45,658 bases of DNA from Bacteroidetes bacterium UBA5697 (GTDB lineage Bacteria > Bacteroidota > Bacteroidia > B-17B0 > Aurantibacillaceae), in assembly GCA_002420145.1 (NCBI GenBank), contig DIHL01000074.1, positions 1 through 45,658 on the forward strand, written 5' to 3'. The position numbers were made by a program, and so were the translations under genes. The notes beneath the pieces were generated by a model. That model did no database searches and was not told the origin of the DNA. It worked only from the letters and a program-made list of their open reading frames with translations. Below are positions 31,358-40,493 of this stretch, in pieces (within the stretch, counting starts at the first letter, position 1; the number at the start of each line of letters is the position of its first letter).

Positions 31358-33358
31358 TTAGTAATTAATCAATTTCATTAATTTTTCTTTGAAACGTTCT
31401 TTTGGTAAAAAGTTAATTTCTAAATCAGCATTCATTGGAACTGGCGTATCTAAACTTCCTTCACGCATTACTGGCGCATCAAGGTATTCGAAACAGTGCT
31501 CTGTAATCAAAGCGCTTAATTCTCCACCAATACCACCTGTTAATGTATCTTCATGTAATACAAAAGCACGTCCTGTTTTCTTCACTGAATCATAAATAGC
31601 TTGTGTATCTAGTGGCGCCAAAGTTCTTAAATCAATTAAATCAGCCGAAATTTCTGGATGAGCATTTAATAATTCTAAAGCCCAGTGAACACCTAAACCA
31701 TAAGACACAATCGTAACTTGAGTTCCTTCTTTTACTAAACGTGCTTTACCAAAAGGAATAGTATAATATTCATCCAAAATATCTTCATCAATGCTTCTGT
31801 ATAATGCCTTGTGTTCAAAAAACATCACAGGATTTGGATCCTCAAAGGATGCTAGTAATAAACCTTTGGCATCACTAGGGAAGGCTGGATAAGCAATTTT
31901 CAAACCAGGAGTTTTAAAGAACCAAGCTTCGTTACTTTGGCTATGGAAAGGACCAGCAGCCACACCAGCACCTGTTGGCATACGAACTACTACATCCGCA
32001 TTTTGTCCCCAACGGTAATGTGATTTGGCCAAGTTATTAACGATTTGCGTCATACCTTCCGATACAAAATCAGCAAATTGCATTTCTACCATCGCTTTGT
32101 GTTTATTAATAGATAAACCAAAACCAGTTCCTAAAATAGCCGATTCGCATAAAGGAGTATTACGTACACGTCCTTTACCAAACTCATCTACAAAACCATC
32201 TGTGATTTTAAATACTCCGCCGTAATCAGCAATATCTTGGCCCATTAATACTAAGTTATCGTGTTTACGCATTGCTAAACGCATACCATCACTAATAGCA
32301 TCAATTAAACGCTTGTTTGTTTTTGTACCTGATTGATTGGATGTATCTTCAATTACACAAGGCATAAATAATTCTGTAATTTCTTTTTCTGTATTTGGAG
32401 GAGGAAGAGTTTCAGCGTATGCTAATTCTAAACCTGCATCAATGTCGTGTTTAATTTCATTGCGAAGTTTTTCAATAATCTCTTCTGTTAAAACGCCTTC
32501 GTCTAATAAAAATTTCTCAAATGTATTCACAGGATCTTTTCTTCCCCACACATCAAACAATTCTTTAGGCACATATTTAGTTCCTGAAGCTTCTTCGTGT
32601 CCACGCATACGGAATGTTACACACTCTAATAAAACCGGACGAGGATTTTCTCTAATTGATTCTGCTAAATTTTTTACGGTTTCGTAAACTTTTAAAACGT
32701 TATTGCCGTCAACTGTTACACCTTCAATGCCGTAACCAATGGCTTTATCAGCAAATGATTTACAACGGAATTGTTCGTTACTTGGTGTAGATAAACCATA
32801 TCCATTATTTTCAATCACAAAAATTACTGGTAAGTCCCAAACAGCAGCTGTATTAATACTTTCGTGAAAATCTCCTTCACTTGCTCCACCATCACCACTA
32901 AATACAACAGTTACTTTTTTATCACCCTTTAATTTGTTTGCTAAAGCAATACCATCTGCCACGCCTAATTGTGGACCTAAGTGAGAAATCATTCCCACGA
33001 TATTATATTCTTGAGATCCGAAGTGAAAACTTCTATCGCGGCCCTGAGTAAATCCACTTGGTTTACCTTGAAACTGGCAAAATAAACGATTCATGGGGAT
33101 ACCACGTGTTGTAAACACACCTAAGTTACGATGCATTGGTAAAATGAACTCATCTTTTTGTAATGCTGTTGCTACGCCAACCGAAATAGCTTCTTGTCCG
33201 ATACCACTAAACCACTTGGCAATACGCCCCTGACGAAGAAGAATCAACATTTTTTCTTCAATCAATCGAGGAGTTAAAATATTTTTATAAAGTTGTAATA
33301 ACGTATCGTCTTTTTGTTTACGTCTATCAAACTTAATTGGAGATTCTGCTGTAATCAT
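31358..33358 (-). CDS. Fused alpha-beta E1 component of a 2-oxoacid (branched-chain type) dehydrogenase
   Basis: A thiamine-diphosphate enzyme that decarboxylates a 2-oxoacid and passes the acyl group to lipoyl-E2. Residues 1 to about 330 form the alpha subunit, with the TPP motif GDGGASEGDFHES ending in ENN (about 154-185). From about residue 350 (KRLIDAISDGMRLAMRKHDN) it is the beta subunit (MGQDIADYGGVFK, RMPTGAGVAAGP, TPVPMN). In most bacteria these are separate proteins, and the 666-residue fusion is common in Bacteroidota. Branched-chain 2-oxoacids (2-oxoisovalerate) are the likely substrates, but pyruvate cannot be excluded. No E2 or E3 gene is adjacent. It is divergent from the glycosyltransferase gene with 55 bases between. 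Confidence 0.88.
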   Translation of the reverse strand: MITAESPIKFDRRKQKDDTLLQLYKNILTPRLIEEKMLILLRQGRIAKWFSGIGQEAISVGVATALQKDEFILPMHRNLGVFTTRGIPMNRLFCQFQGKPSGFTQGRDRSFHFGSQEYNIVGMISHLGPQLGVADGIALANKLKGDKKVTVVFSGDGGASEGDFHESINTAAVWDLPVIFVIENNGYGLSTPSNEQFRCKSFADKAIGYGIEGVTVDGNNVLKVYETVKNLAESIRENPRPVLLECVTFRMRGHEEASGTKYVPKELFDVWGRKDPVNTFEKFLLDEGVLTEEIIEKLRNEIKHDIDAGLELAYAETLPPPNTEKEITELFMPCVIEDTSNQSGTKTNKRLIDAISDGMRLAMRKHDNLVLMGQDIADYGGVFKITDGFVDEFGKGRVRNTPLCESAILGTGFGLSINKHKAMVEMQFADFVSEGMTQIVNNLAKSHYRWGQNADVVVRMPTGAGVAAGPFHSQSNEAWFFKTPGLKIAYPAFPSDAKGLLLASFEDPNPVMFFEHKALYRSIDEDILDEYYTIPFGKARLVKEGTQVTIVSYGLGVHWALELLNAHPEISADLIDLRTLAPLDTQAIYDSVKKTGRAFVLHEDTLTGGIGGELSALITEHCFEYLDAPVMREGSLDTPVPMNADLEINFLPKERFKEKLMKLINY

Positions 33359-33395
33359 TGCTAATAAATTTGTAGCGAAAATACCAATTTTAGGT

Positions 33396-33403
33396 TACTT
33401 TTG
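33396..33403 (+). promoter_or_regulatory. -7 element of the glycosyltransferase operon
   Basis: TACTTTTG is a perfect TAnnTTTG match 10 bases before the ATG, predicting a leader of about 5 bases or less. A weaker leftward element for the E1 gene (TAAAATTG, 33392-33385) overlaps the same 55-base divergent gap. Confidence 0.5.
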
Positions 33404-33413
33404 GAGATAATTC

Positions 33414-34874
33414 ATGAATAAATTACAACACATAGTTAACAATAAATGGTTTCCTGTACTTTTTTTTATTGTTGCTATTTTTATAAGTGTTTTTCAGCAT
33501 TATAGAGTGTTTTCCTTAGATGTTATTGGGTATCATAGTTGGCGACAAACCCAAACTCAAACAGTAATCGATAATTTTTATAAAGTAGATTTCAGTATTT
33601 TAAATCCTAGGTTGGATGATTTGCATTATTCAGACGGTATTTATCGAATGGAATTTCCTTTGGCTCAATGGTTAGTAGCTAGTTTATATAAATTATTTGG
33701 GAGTCATTTATATATCACAAGATTGTTTTTTTACATCACTACTTTTATTTCTGTTTTTGGAATGTTTAAATTAACGTTTGTGTTAACTCAAAATAAATTG
33801 ACAAGCTTATTAACGGCTTGGTTTTTTTTGTTTTCGCCAGTACTTTATTATTATTCAGTAAACCCTTTGCTAGATAATTTGGCTTTATGTTTTGGTATTT
33901 GGTCTATTTATTTTTGGATTAGTTATTTGAAGCAAAATAAAAACCACCTATTTATTTTAAGCTGTATTTTTTTGACATTGAGTGTAGCTGTTAAATTGCC
34001 ATTTATTGTTTTTGGAGCCATGTATTTATCTAAGTTTTATGATAAGCAAGCAAGTAAAACTATAAACATAAAATATATATTGATTCCTTTTTTTATATTG
34101 ATTCCTACTTTGTTTTGGTATGTATGGGTTATTCCTACGTGGGGAGGAAATGGTGTTGTTAGAGGAATAATAGATAATGATAAAACGTTTTTACAGTTGT
34201 TAGATATTATGCAATTCAATTTATTTTCTACAATGCCTGAATTATTAGTAAACTATGCTACTGTTCCTTTATTGATACTTGGATTTTATTTTTTAGTTAA
34301 GAAGTTAAATATTAAAAATAACATTCATCGTTCTTTTATTTTTGTAGGGATTTTATTAATTATTTACTTTTTATATGAAATGCATTTAATTGATCGGGTT
34401 CATGATTATTATTTATTTCCATTTCTACCAATGCTTTTTCTGATAGTTGCATACGCTATCCAATCAATTTTTTTAAATCCATCATCAAATTTTAAATACT
34501 TAATATTGTTAAGTTTTTTAATATCACCAATCACAGCTTATTTACGATGTAATAGTAGGTGGAATAGTGAGTCTCCTGGTTTTACTAAAGAATTTTTATC
34601 ATGTAAAAAACAATTACAAGAAATTATTCCTGATACTTCAAAAGTATTGGTTTGCGGAGATGGCTCTAGAAGTATTGTACTGTATCATCTTAATAGAAAG
34701 GGTTATAGTTTGGGAACAAATGAAATGAAAGAACAAGATATTAAAGAAGGCTTAGATAAAGGAGTGATGTTTTTAATAACTGACTGTGATGTTGATGCAA
34801 ATCTGGTATTAAAAAATCATACAGTAGATCTTTTATTTAAAAGAAATGATGTAAAATTGTATACTGTAAAATAA
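33414..34874 (+). CDS. Multi-span membrane glycosyltransferase (ArnT/PMT-like, GT39/GT83 type)
   Basis: A 486-residue integral membrane protein with about ten or more hydrophobic helices. The first helix is at about 13-30. A catalytic-type first periplasmic loop carries acidic residues and HSWRQTQTQTVIDNFYK, a pattern I associate with lipid-linked sugar transferases of the GT-C fold. The C-terminal soluble part is about 110 residues. Such enzymes move a sugar from a polyprenyl phosphate to lipid A, glycan or protein in the periplasm; the acceptor here is unknown. The stop overlaps the ATG of the GH16 gene by one base, pointing to co-expression. Confidence 0.75.
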   Translation: MNKLQHIVNNKWFPVLFFIVAIFISVFQHYRVFSLDVIGYHSWRQTQTQTVIDNFYKVDFSILNPRLDDLHYSDGIYRMEFPLAQWLVASLYKLFGSHLYITRLFFYITTFISVFGMFKLTFVLTQNKLTSLLTAWFFLFSPVLYYYSVNPLLDNLALCFGIWSIYFWISYLKQNKNHLFILSCIFLTLSVAVKLPFIVFGAMYLSKFYDKQASKTINIKYILIPFFILIPTLFWYVWVIPTWGGNGVVRGIIDNDKTFLQLLDIMQFNLFSTMPELLVNYATVPLLILGFYFLVKKLNIKNNIHRSFIFVGILLIIYFLYEMHLIDRVHDYYLFPFLPMLFLIVAYAIQSIFLNPSSNFKYLILLSFLISPITAYLRCNSRWNSESPGFTKEFLSCKKQLQEIIPDTSKVLVCGDGSRSIVLYHLNRKGYSLGTNEMKEQDIKEGLDKGVMFLITDCDVDANLVLKNHTVDLLFKRNDVKLYTVK

Positions 34875-36124
34875 TGAAAAAAACAATCATCTTATTAATA
34901 TTGGCATTAAATGTAAATGCCCAAGTAATGTGGCAAGTAAAAACTAATTCGTCTCAAAAATGGTATTACCAAGATGGAGATGAGTTTAATGACTCAACTA
35001 TAGATGAGAATAAATGGATGTTTGGCATGCCATGGGGAAGTGTAACAATGACTCAGGATTTAGCCTTTTCTAGAAATAATGTGATTTTGGAAAATGGACG
35101 AGCCTCATTTATATCTAAAAAAGAAAATGTTTCTGTACATATTAATGATTGGGAAATAAAGCCAAAGTATTTGGAAAAAACCGGAAAAAAAGTAGTTGAT
35201 GGAATATATGATGTGAATTATACAGCAGGTATGTTATCGTCAAAAAGGAAGTTTAAATATGGATATTTTGAGTTAAGATTTAAAGCTAATGAGGAAAAAG
35301 GAATCTGGCCGGCGTTTTGGTTATTTGGCGGGGAACCAAATGAAGAAATTGATTTTTTTGAATTAAAAGGAGAGAGAGAAAATCAAATACATTTAGATGT
35401 TCATTGTCCTAATGGTTGCGAAAACTATAGAGGAGGTTTTTTAAATTTAAAAAAGAATTGGGGCGCTTGGTTAAAAACAAATGAAAGTCTGGCAAAAAAT
35501 TGGAATATAATTTCAGGAGAATGGCAACCCAATTATGTGAAATTTTATTTAAATGGACAGCCAATTGGTTATTTTGAGGGTGATTTTAAAACTTATCAAT
35601 ATTTATTTATAAACACTTCTGTTGCAAAAGATGGAGAGGCATTTAATCCAGGTCCAGACGAGAAAACGAAGTGGCCTAATACTTTTGATGTAGATTATGT
35701 GAGAGTATGGAGTAAAGAAGATACCATTTATGATTTAAAGGATAAATATAAGTTATTCGAATATTCACCTTACACTGTAGATAGCGTAAACCTGTATCAA
35801 ACACAATTGAAACGAAAAGTTAATTATGTGTACGATAAAAAAGAATTAAGTAATGAGCTTGGAACTATTACATTATTGCCAGTATTTTATAATAAATACA
35901 GCCTTTCTATTACGGGTAAAGATTTAGGAAAAATTAAAGTGGATATTATTGATAGATTTGATTCAAAGGTAGCTGGCTTTAGTTTTGAAAATATCGAACA
36001 TTATGTGATGGATTTAAGTGCTTTGCCAACAGGACCATATAAAGTAAAAATTTATCTTTTAAACCAAATATTAACTCAGGATATACCAGTATTAAATCCA
36101 GCTCAAATAGGAATTCAAAACTAA
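34874..36124 (+). CDS. Secreted glycoside hydrolase family 16 protein
   Basis: A secreted beta-glucanase-like enzyme of 416 residues: signal peptide at 1-16 (KKTIILLILALNVNAQ), then a GH16 jelly-roll at about 30-280. The catalytic motif E-x-D-x-x-E is intact as Glu158, Asp160 and Glu163 (EEIDFFEL), and the aromatic cleft residues IWPAFWLFGG and FDVDYVRVW are typical. About 135 further residues form a beta-rich C-terminal region of unknown function (SITGKDLGKIKVDI ... ALPTGPYKVKIYLL), which resembles but does not clearly match a sorting domain. Likely substrates are beta-1,3/1,4-glucans or related algal polysaccharides; specificity cannot be set from sequence. Confidence 0.87.
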   Translation: MKKTIILLILALNVNAQVMWQVKTNSSQKWYYQDGDEFNDSTIDENKWMFGMPWGSVTMTQDLAFSRNNVILENGRASFISKKENVSVHINDWEIKPKYLEKTGKKVVDGIYDVNYTAGMLSSKRKFKYGYFELRFKANEEKGIWPAFWLFGGEPNEEIDFFELKGERENQIHLDVHCPNGCENYRGGFLNLKKNWGAWLKTNESLAKNWNIISGEWQPNYVKFYLNGQPIGYFEGDFKTYQYLFINTSVAKDGEAFNPGPDEKTKWPNTFDVDYVRVWSKEDTIYDLKDKYKLFEYSPYTVDSVNLYQTQLKRKVNYVYDKKELSNELGTITLLPVFYNKYSLSITGKDLGKIKVDIIDRFDSKVAGFSFENIEHYVMDLSALPTGPYKVKIYLLNQILTQDIPVLNPAQIGIQN

Positions 36125-36243
36125 TGCAGGAAATTTTAGTTATAGTTAGTATAATAGCAGCTTTGTTGTATTTAGGCTTTAGAGCTTATAAAAAAATAAC
36201 GAAAAAAAATAAATGTGACGACGATAATTGTGGGTGTCACTAA
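36124..36243 (+). CDS. FeoB-associated Cys-rich-type small membrane protein (39 residues)
   Basis: A very small gene: MQEILVIVSIIAALLYLGFR starts a single membrane helix, then a basic stretch AYKKITKKNK, then CDDDNCGCH at the end. The helix, basic stretch and terminal Cys/His cluster match the FeoB-associated Cys-rich membrane protein family, usually found beside the ferrous iron transporter FeoB. Here there is no FeoB, and its ATG overlaps the stop of the GH16 gene (TAATG). The terminal Cys/His residues suggest metal binding. The gene is short but its start, overlap, composition and motif all agree. Confidence 0.75.
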   Translation: MQEILVIVSIIAALLYLGFRAYKKITKKNKCDDDNCGCH

Positions 36244-36260
36244 TGGTTGTTGTACTATAT

Positions 36261-37130
36261 TTATTTAACTGCTTTTAAACTTAAGTCTAAACTCTTTACA
36301 TGATGAGTTAAGGCTCCAACAGAAATAAAATCAACACCACATTTTGCATAGCTTGCAATTGTTTTTTCGGTAATACCTCCAGAGCTTTCAATTTCAAATT
36401 TGTTTCCAATTAAGGCTACCGCTTTTTTAGTATCGGCAATAGTATAATTATCTAGCATGATACGTTGAAAGCCACCTTTCTCTAAAATTAGTTTCACATC
36501 ATTTAAAGTTCGAGTTTCTACTTCAATCGGTAATTTCTTTTTTGTTTTTTTTAGATAAGCATGAGTGGCATCTAACGCTTCAATAATTCCACCTGCAAAA
36601 TCAATATGGTTGTCTTTTAACATAATCATATCATACAAACCAAAACGGTGATTAGAGCCGCCACCAATAACAACTGCCCATTTTTCAAAGAAACGAAAAC
36701 CTGGAGTGGTTTTACGAGTGTCAATCACTTTAGTATTTGTGCCTTTACATAGTTGTTGTAAGTAATTTGTTTTAGTGGCAATACCGCTCATGCGTTGCAT
36801 CACATTTAAAACTAAACGCTCGGCAGTTAATAGTTTTTGGGAACTGCCTTCTACAATAAATGCAACATCTCCCACTTTTACAGGAGTACCATCTTTAATG
36901 AAAGTAGTGACTTTAAATTTCGGGTCAATGATTTTGAAAATTTCCTTTGCCGCTTCTACACCAGCCAATATTCCATTTTCCTTCACAAGTAAATGACACT
37001 TACCTTTCTTATTAGCAGGGATTGTAGCTAAGGCTGAATGATCTCCGTCGCCCACATCTTCTTGTAAGGCATTTTGAACAAAAGTTTTAAAATTGAAATG
37101 TTTTTTGTGTTCTGAAATGTAATTAGTCAT
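36261..37130 (-). CDS. nadC: Nicotinate-nucleotide diphosphorylase (carboxylating), quinolinate phosphoribosyltransferase
   Basis: It turns quinolinate and phosphoribosyl diphosphate into nicotinate mononucleotide in NAD synthesis. Family landmarks: ALQEDVGDGDHSALAT, the TAERLVLNVMQRMSGIAT segment, DTRKTTPGFRFFEKWAVVIGGG, HRFGLYDMIMLKDNH, EVETR, MLDN and ESSGGIT. The length (289 residues) is normal. Quinolinate is the product of the haao/kmo/tdo pathway elsewhere in the window, although aspartate-based NadA/NadB could also supply it. Its start overlaps the end of the DUF4783 gene by 8 bases, so they form a pair. Confidence 0.96.
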   Translation of the reverse strand: MTNYISEHKKHFNFKTFVQNALQEDVGDGDHSALATIPANKKGKCHLLVKENGILAGVEAAKEIFKIIDPKFKVTTFIKDGTPVKVGDVAFIVEGSSQKLLTAERLVLNVMQRMSGIATKTNYLQQLCKGTNTKVIDTRKTTPGFRFFEKWAVVIGGGSNHRFGLYDMIMLKDNHIDFAGGIIEALDATHAYLKKTKKKLPIEVETRTLNDVKLILEKGGFQRIMLDNYTIADTKKAVALIGNKFEIESSGGITEKTIASYAKCGVDFISVGALTHHVKSLDLSLKAVK

Positions 37131-37497
37131 TGTCGTTCTCTATTCTGAACTGCGAAATTACATTTCCTCTCACTAATATGGAAATTCTAAATTTACCATT
37201 ATTGGTATCTAGTGTTCCAGTAATAAATTGCTGGTCGCCATTTACAATACTGGTATGTGAGGTTTGGTAGCTTTTTACCTTATGTTTGAGAAAAAAATCC
37301 TGAATGAGTGCTTGAGTTTGAGATTTACTTAATAAATCTTCCTGATTTAATACTTTGATGGATACTTTTTCGGCAAAGTGCTTAACTAGTTCCGATGCGT
37401 TACCTTGTTTTAGGGCGTTAGCAACATCATCAGGAATATCTTTTAAAGCAAAAGATAAACTAATGAGGCTAATTAAAGTTATAACGAATAGTTTCAT
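37123..37497 (-). CDS. Exported DUF4783-type protein
   Basis: A 124-residue protein with an N-terminal signal peptide (MKLFVITLISLISLSFA) and a small alpha/beta domain in the rest, reminiscent of NTF2/cystatin-like folds (DDVANALKQGNASELVKHFAEKVSI, ALIQDFFLKHKVKSYQ, ITGTLDTNNGKFRISILVRGN). It matches the pattern I know as DUF4783, a Bacteroidota family of unknown function. It overlaps nadC by 8 bases and is divergent from rlmH; association with nadC may be a transcription convenience. No catalytic motif is visible. Confidence 0.75.
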   Translation of the reverse strand: MKLFVITLISLISLSFALKDIPDDVANALKQGNASELVKHFAEKVSIKVLNQEDLLSKSQTQALIQDFFLKHKVKSYQTSHTSIVNGDQQFITGTLDTNNGKFRISILVRGNVISQFRIENDND

Positions 37498-37565
37498 TAA
37501 TATTGTGTAATTTTTACTTCTAAAAGCAATTATTGTGCCTAAAACTATCTAAATTAAGCTAATAA

Positions 37566-38039
37566 ATGAAAATACTTTTGATTCAAATAGAAAAGACAAC
37601 TGATTCATACCTCGTAGAAGGTGTTAAAATTTACACCGAACGATTAAAAAATTATGTGTCATTTAGCACGGAAACCATATCAATGCCAAAAAATATTCGA
37701 CAAAAGCCTTTTGATGAACAGAAAAGGGCAGAAGCAGTAGAGATACAAAAACTACTAGATCCATCTGATTTTTTAGTTTGTATGGATGAACATGGTAAAC
37801 AATTTACATCTGTTCAATTTGCAGATTTTTTAAATAAAAGAATGGTTTCGGGATGTAAGAGAGTTGTTTTTTTAATTGGAGGTCCTTTTGGAATCGATAA
37901 ATCTATTTTGGATAAAAGTTCTTATGTCTTGTCATTATCTAATATGACATTTTCTCATCAAATGATTCGTTTGTTTTTTTGTGAGCAATTGTATAGAGGA
38001 TTTTCTATTTTAAAGAATGAGAAGTATCATCATGAATAG
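37566..38039 (+). CDS. rlmH: 23S rRNA (pseudouridine1915-N3)-methyltransferase
   Basis: A small SPOUT methyltransferase (157 residues) that methylates pseudouridine 1915 in helix 69 of 23S rRNA, acting on assembled 70S ribosomes. The trefoil-knot SAM-binding region is clear: VVFLIGGPFGIDKSI with GGP near residue 105, then LSNMTFSHQMIRLFFCEQLYRGFSILKNEKYHH at the C-terminus. The length is standard. It is a single gene, convergent with the transketolase operon and separated from it by a hairpin. Confidence 0.96.
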   Translation: MKILLIQIEKTTDSYLVEGVKIYTERLKNYVSFSTETISMPKNIRQKPFDEQKRAEAVEIQKLLDPSDFLVCMDEHGKQFTSVQFADFLNKRMVSGCKRVVFLIGGPFGIDKSILDKSSYVLSLSNMTFSHQMIRLFFCEQLYRGFSILKNEKYHHE

Positions 38040-38063
38040 AAAACGGATATAAGATAAATGAAA

Positions 38064-38097
38064 AAGGATAAAAGACTAATTAAAATCTTTTATCCTT
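38064..38097. terminator. Hairpin between convergent rlmH and transketolase genes
   Basis: The 12-base arms AAGGATAAAAGA/TCTTTTATCCTT (38064-38075, 38086-38097) enclose a 10-base loop. The stem is AU-rich, so it is a moderate bidirectional terminator. Confidence 0.65.
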
Positions 38098-38124
38098 CAT
38101 TATGTATCATTAATCTGTTCTTAA

Positions 38125-39078
38125 TTATTTTCTTTTGATTACTTTATGCACTGCATTAAGGATATCAATTGTATCTAATTTGTATTTAGTCATTAATTCG
38201 TCAGGTGTTCCGCTTTCTCCAAAGCTATCATCAACAGCAACAAATTCTTGTGGAGTAGGTGTGTGGCGTGATAACAATTGAGCAACGCTATCTCCTAAAC
38301 CACCATTCATTTGATGTTCTTCGGCAGTAACTACACATTTAGTTTTAGCAATAGATTTTAAAATCGCTTCGTTATCTAATGGTTTGATTGTATGAATATT
38401 TATAATCTCTGCAGAAATTCCTTGTTCTGTTAATTTTTCTCCAGCTTCAATCGCTTTCCATACTAAATGACCAGTAGCAATGATCGTTACATCTGTTCCT
38501 TCGTTTAACATCACTGCTTTACCAATTTCAAATTTTTGATCAGCAGGCGTAAAGTTTGGAACTGTTGGGCGACCAAAACGTAAATACACAGGCCCTTCAT
38601 AATCTGCAATAGCAATCGTAGCTGCTTTTGTTTGGTTATAATCACAAGGATTAATCACACACATATGTGGTAACATTTTCATTAATCCAATGTCTTCTAA
38701 TATTTGGTGAGTAGCTCCATCTTCTCCTAATGTTAAACCTGCATGTGATGCACAGATTTTTACATTCTTTCCAGAATAAGCTACGCTTTGACGAATTTGA
38801 TCATATACACGTCCAGTACTAAAGTTAGCAAATGTTCCAGTGAAAGGAATTTTTCCACCAATGGTTAAACCAGCAGCAATACCAATCATGTTAGCTTCTG
38901 CAATTCCCACTTGAAAAAAGCGATCAGGATTTTCTGCTTTAAAAGCATCCATTTTTAATGAGCCAATTAAATCAGCACATAATGCTACTACATTAGGATT
39001 TGTTTGTCCTAATTGTTGTAAACCTGCTCCAAATCCAGAGCGAGTGTCTTTTTTTTCTGTGTATGTATATTTTTTCAT
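38125..39078 (-). CDS. Transketolase, C-terminal subunit
   Basis: The pyrimidine-binding plus C-terminal half of a split transketolase (317 residues). TRSGFGAGLQQLGQTNPNVVALCADL opens the domain. The family-typical AEANMIGIAAGLTIGGKIPF carries the glutamate that activates thiamine diphosphate, and YLRFGRPTVPNF and TAEEHQMNGGLGDSVAQ follow. It works in the non-oxidative pentose phosphate pathway with the N-terminal subunit encoded at 40504-41352. In related genomes the two halves usually abut; here a von Willebrand A gene separates them, with 11- and 10-base gaps. Confidence 0.93.
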   Translation of the reverse strand: MKKYTYTEKKDTRSGFGAGLQQLGQTNPNVVALCADLIGSLKMDAFKAENPDRFFQVGIAEANMIGIAAGLTIGGKIPFTGTFANFSTGRVYDQIRQSVAYSGKNVKICASHAGLTLGEDGATHQILEDIGLMKMLPHMCVINPCDYNQTKAATIAIADYEGPVYLRFGRPTVPNFTPADQKFEIGKAVMLNEGTDVTIIATGHLVWKAIEAGEKLTEQGISAEIINIHTIKPLDNEAILKSIAKTKCVVTAEEHQMNGGLGDSVAQLLSRHTPTPQEFVAVDDSFGESGTPDELMTKYKLDTIDILNAVHKVIKRK

Positions 39079-39089
39079 AGTCTGTTTGT

Positions 39090-40493
39090 TTAATTCAATT
39101 TTACATTAGTCGTTACAGCTGATGTAACACTGAATTTTCTTTCAATCGTATTGGTTGTTTGTTTAGCGTTTTCGTACCTAAATTCCATTTTGTAATTACC
39201 GGGCTGAAGATAAATAATTTCGTTTTGCAAACTCGTATTTAAATTGCAAACCCAAGTCATTTTTTTTCCATCATCAGCAAAAATACTTCCATAGCCATTG
39301 CCTCCTTTTACAATATACACATTGCCTGAAGTAGGCACTTTAATAGTATTGGTAGTACTTTGTTGAATTTCCACATCATTTAATTTAATGCGAGGAAGTG
39401 TTAAAATCTCTAAATCATATTTACCAACAATGTATTTATCTGTTTTTCCAAAATCTTGAATATTTAAGGTGTTCATTTCTCCTTTTTTTCGTACCACACA
39501 GGTTGGGAAGTATTTACTTAAAGCTCCATCTAATTCCAATTTTAAATATCCTTGCGGTGCATCCACTGGAATAACGTTGTGCTTTCCTTTCTCAATGGTA
39601 ATATTTTTCTTTTCAATTGGAGGAATGGTATGCACCATTAAATCGTAAGTAACATTAGGACTTAATACTAAAGTATCAGGATTACCTCTGTGATTCAAAG
39701 TGTGCAAATAATTGTATTTTATTTGTTTGGTGTTAGCGTCGTAAAACGTCATGTTTACATCTGTTTCTGTAGGCTTTTTAGTAATGTCTAATAAATCTAC
39801 CTGAACGGTTGTTTGAGAGATTGCCTCAGTTAAAACTAGTTGAAGTACATCTTTAAAATTTGCTTCATTACTCACGTCATAAAATTTTCCCATGCATCCA
39901 AACACATCGGCAAATTTTACATCTAAGCCAACACCAATAACAAAAGGACGTAAGAAGATTCCTTTTTTTTGTAAAGCAGCAGACACTTCGCATGGAACAC
40001 CACCACACTCTTCAATGCCATCTGTAATTAAAATAATAATGTTTCGGCAATTGCTACAAGGTGTAAAATCAGCAGCACTTTCACCTAAAGAATAAGCAAT
40101 AGGCGTTGTGCCTAATGGTTCTAGTTTTTGAATTCGTTGTTTGATTAATGGAGCAGATTTTGAAGCGGTAGCAAAAGGCACTTCTAATTTAGTGTCTTTA
40201 CAATTACGCTCAGGTTTTATGAAAGTTTGATGTCCGTAGCAACGCAAGGCTAATTCTAAATTGGGAATTGTTTTTAAACTATCTAAAAACTCACCCATAA
40301 TTTTTTTAGCCACTTCAATTTTGATGTTACTATTCCAAGGCGCATACATGCTGTAGGAATCATCAAAAATAAATAGAATACGATTAGTAGGTTGAGATTT
40401 AAGATTTAAGAAGGCAGAGTTTAGAAGGATTAGAAATAAAATATTTCTAAAATTCTTTTTTAGTTTTCTCAAATCTGAAATCTCAGTTTTCAA
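39090..40493 (-). CDS. Exported von Willebrand factor A domain protein between transketolase halves
   Basis: A protein of up to 467 residues. The VWA domain at about 38-245 has a complete metal-ion-dependent adhesion site: D44-x-S46-x-S48 (FDDSYSMY), the threonine in LGTTPIAYS and the aspartate in LITDGIEECGG. It has several extra cysteines (CSNC, GVPCEV). The rest is beta-rich with PEGA/Ig-like repeats. No ATG precedes the VWA domain. The frame starts at a TTG at 40493, while a second TTG at 40472 would give a compact signal peptide (RKLKKNFRNILFLILLNSAF), which I slightly prefer. Probably secreted or periplasmic. A link to transketolase activity is not evident; co-transcription is implied by 10-11 base gaps. 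Confidence 0.82.
   Translation of the reverse strand: MKTEISDLRKLKKNFRNILFLILLNSAFLNLKSQPTNRILFIFDDSYSMYAPWNSNIKIEVAKKIMGEFLDSLKTIPNLELALRCYGHQTFIKPERNCKDTKLEVPFATASKSAPLIKQRIQKLEPLGTTPIAYSLGESAADFTPCSNCRNIIILITDGIEECGGVPCEVSAALQKKGIFLRPFVIGVGLDVKFADVFGCMGKFYDVSNEANFKDVLQLVLTEAISQTTVQVDLLDITKKPTETDVNMTFYDANTKQIKYNYLHTLNHRGNPDTLVLSPNVTYDLMVHTIPPIEKKNITIEKGKHNVIPVDAPQGYLKLELDGALSKYFPTCVVRKKGEMNTLNIQDFGKTDKYIVGKYDLEILTLPRIKLNDVEIQQSTTNTIKVPTSGNVYIVKGGNGYGSIFADDGKKMTWVCNLNTSLQNEIIYLQPGNYKMEFRYENAKQTTNTIERKFSVTSAVTTNVKLN

Noticed and set aside
31358..33358. Frameshift-type fusion of two E1 genes as an error
   Set aside because: Both halves are complete and in one frame with a short linker, and alpha-beta fused E1 proteins are usual in Bacteroidota.
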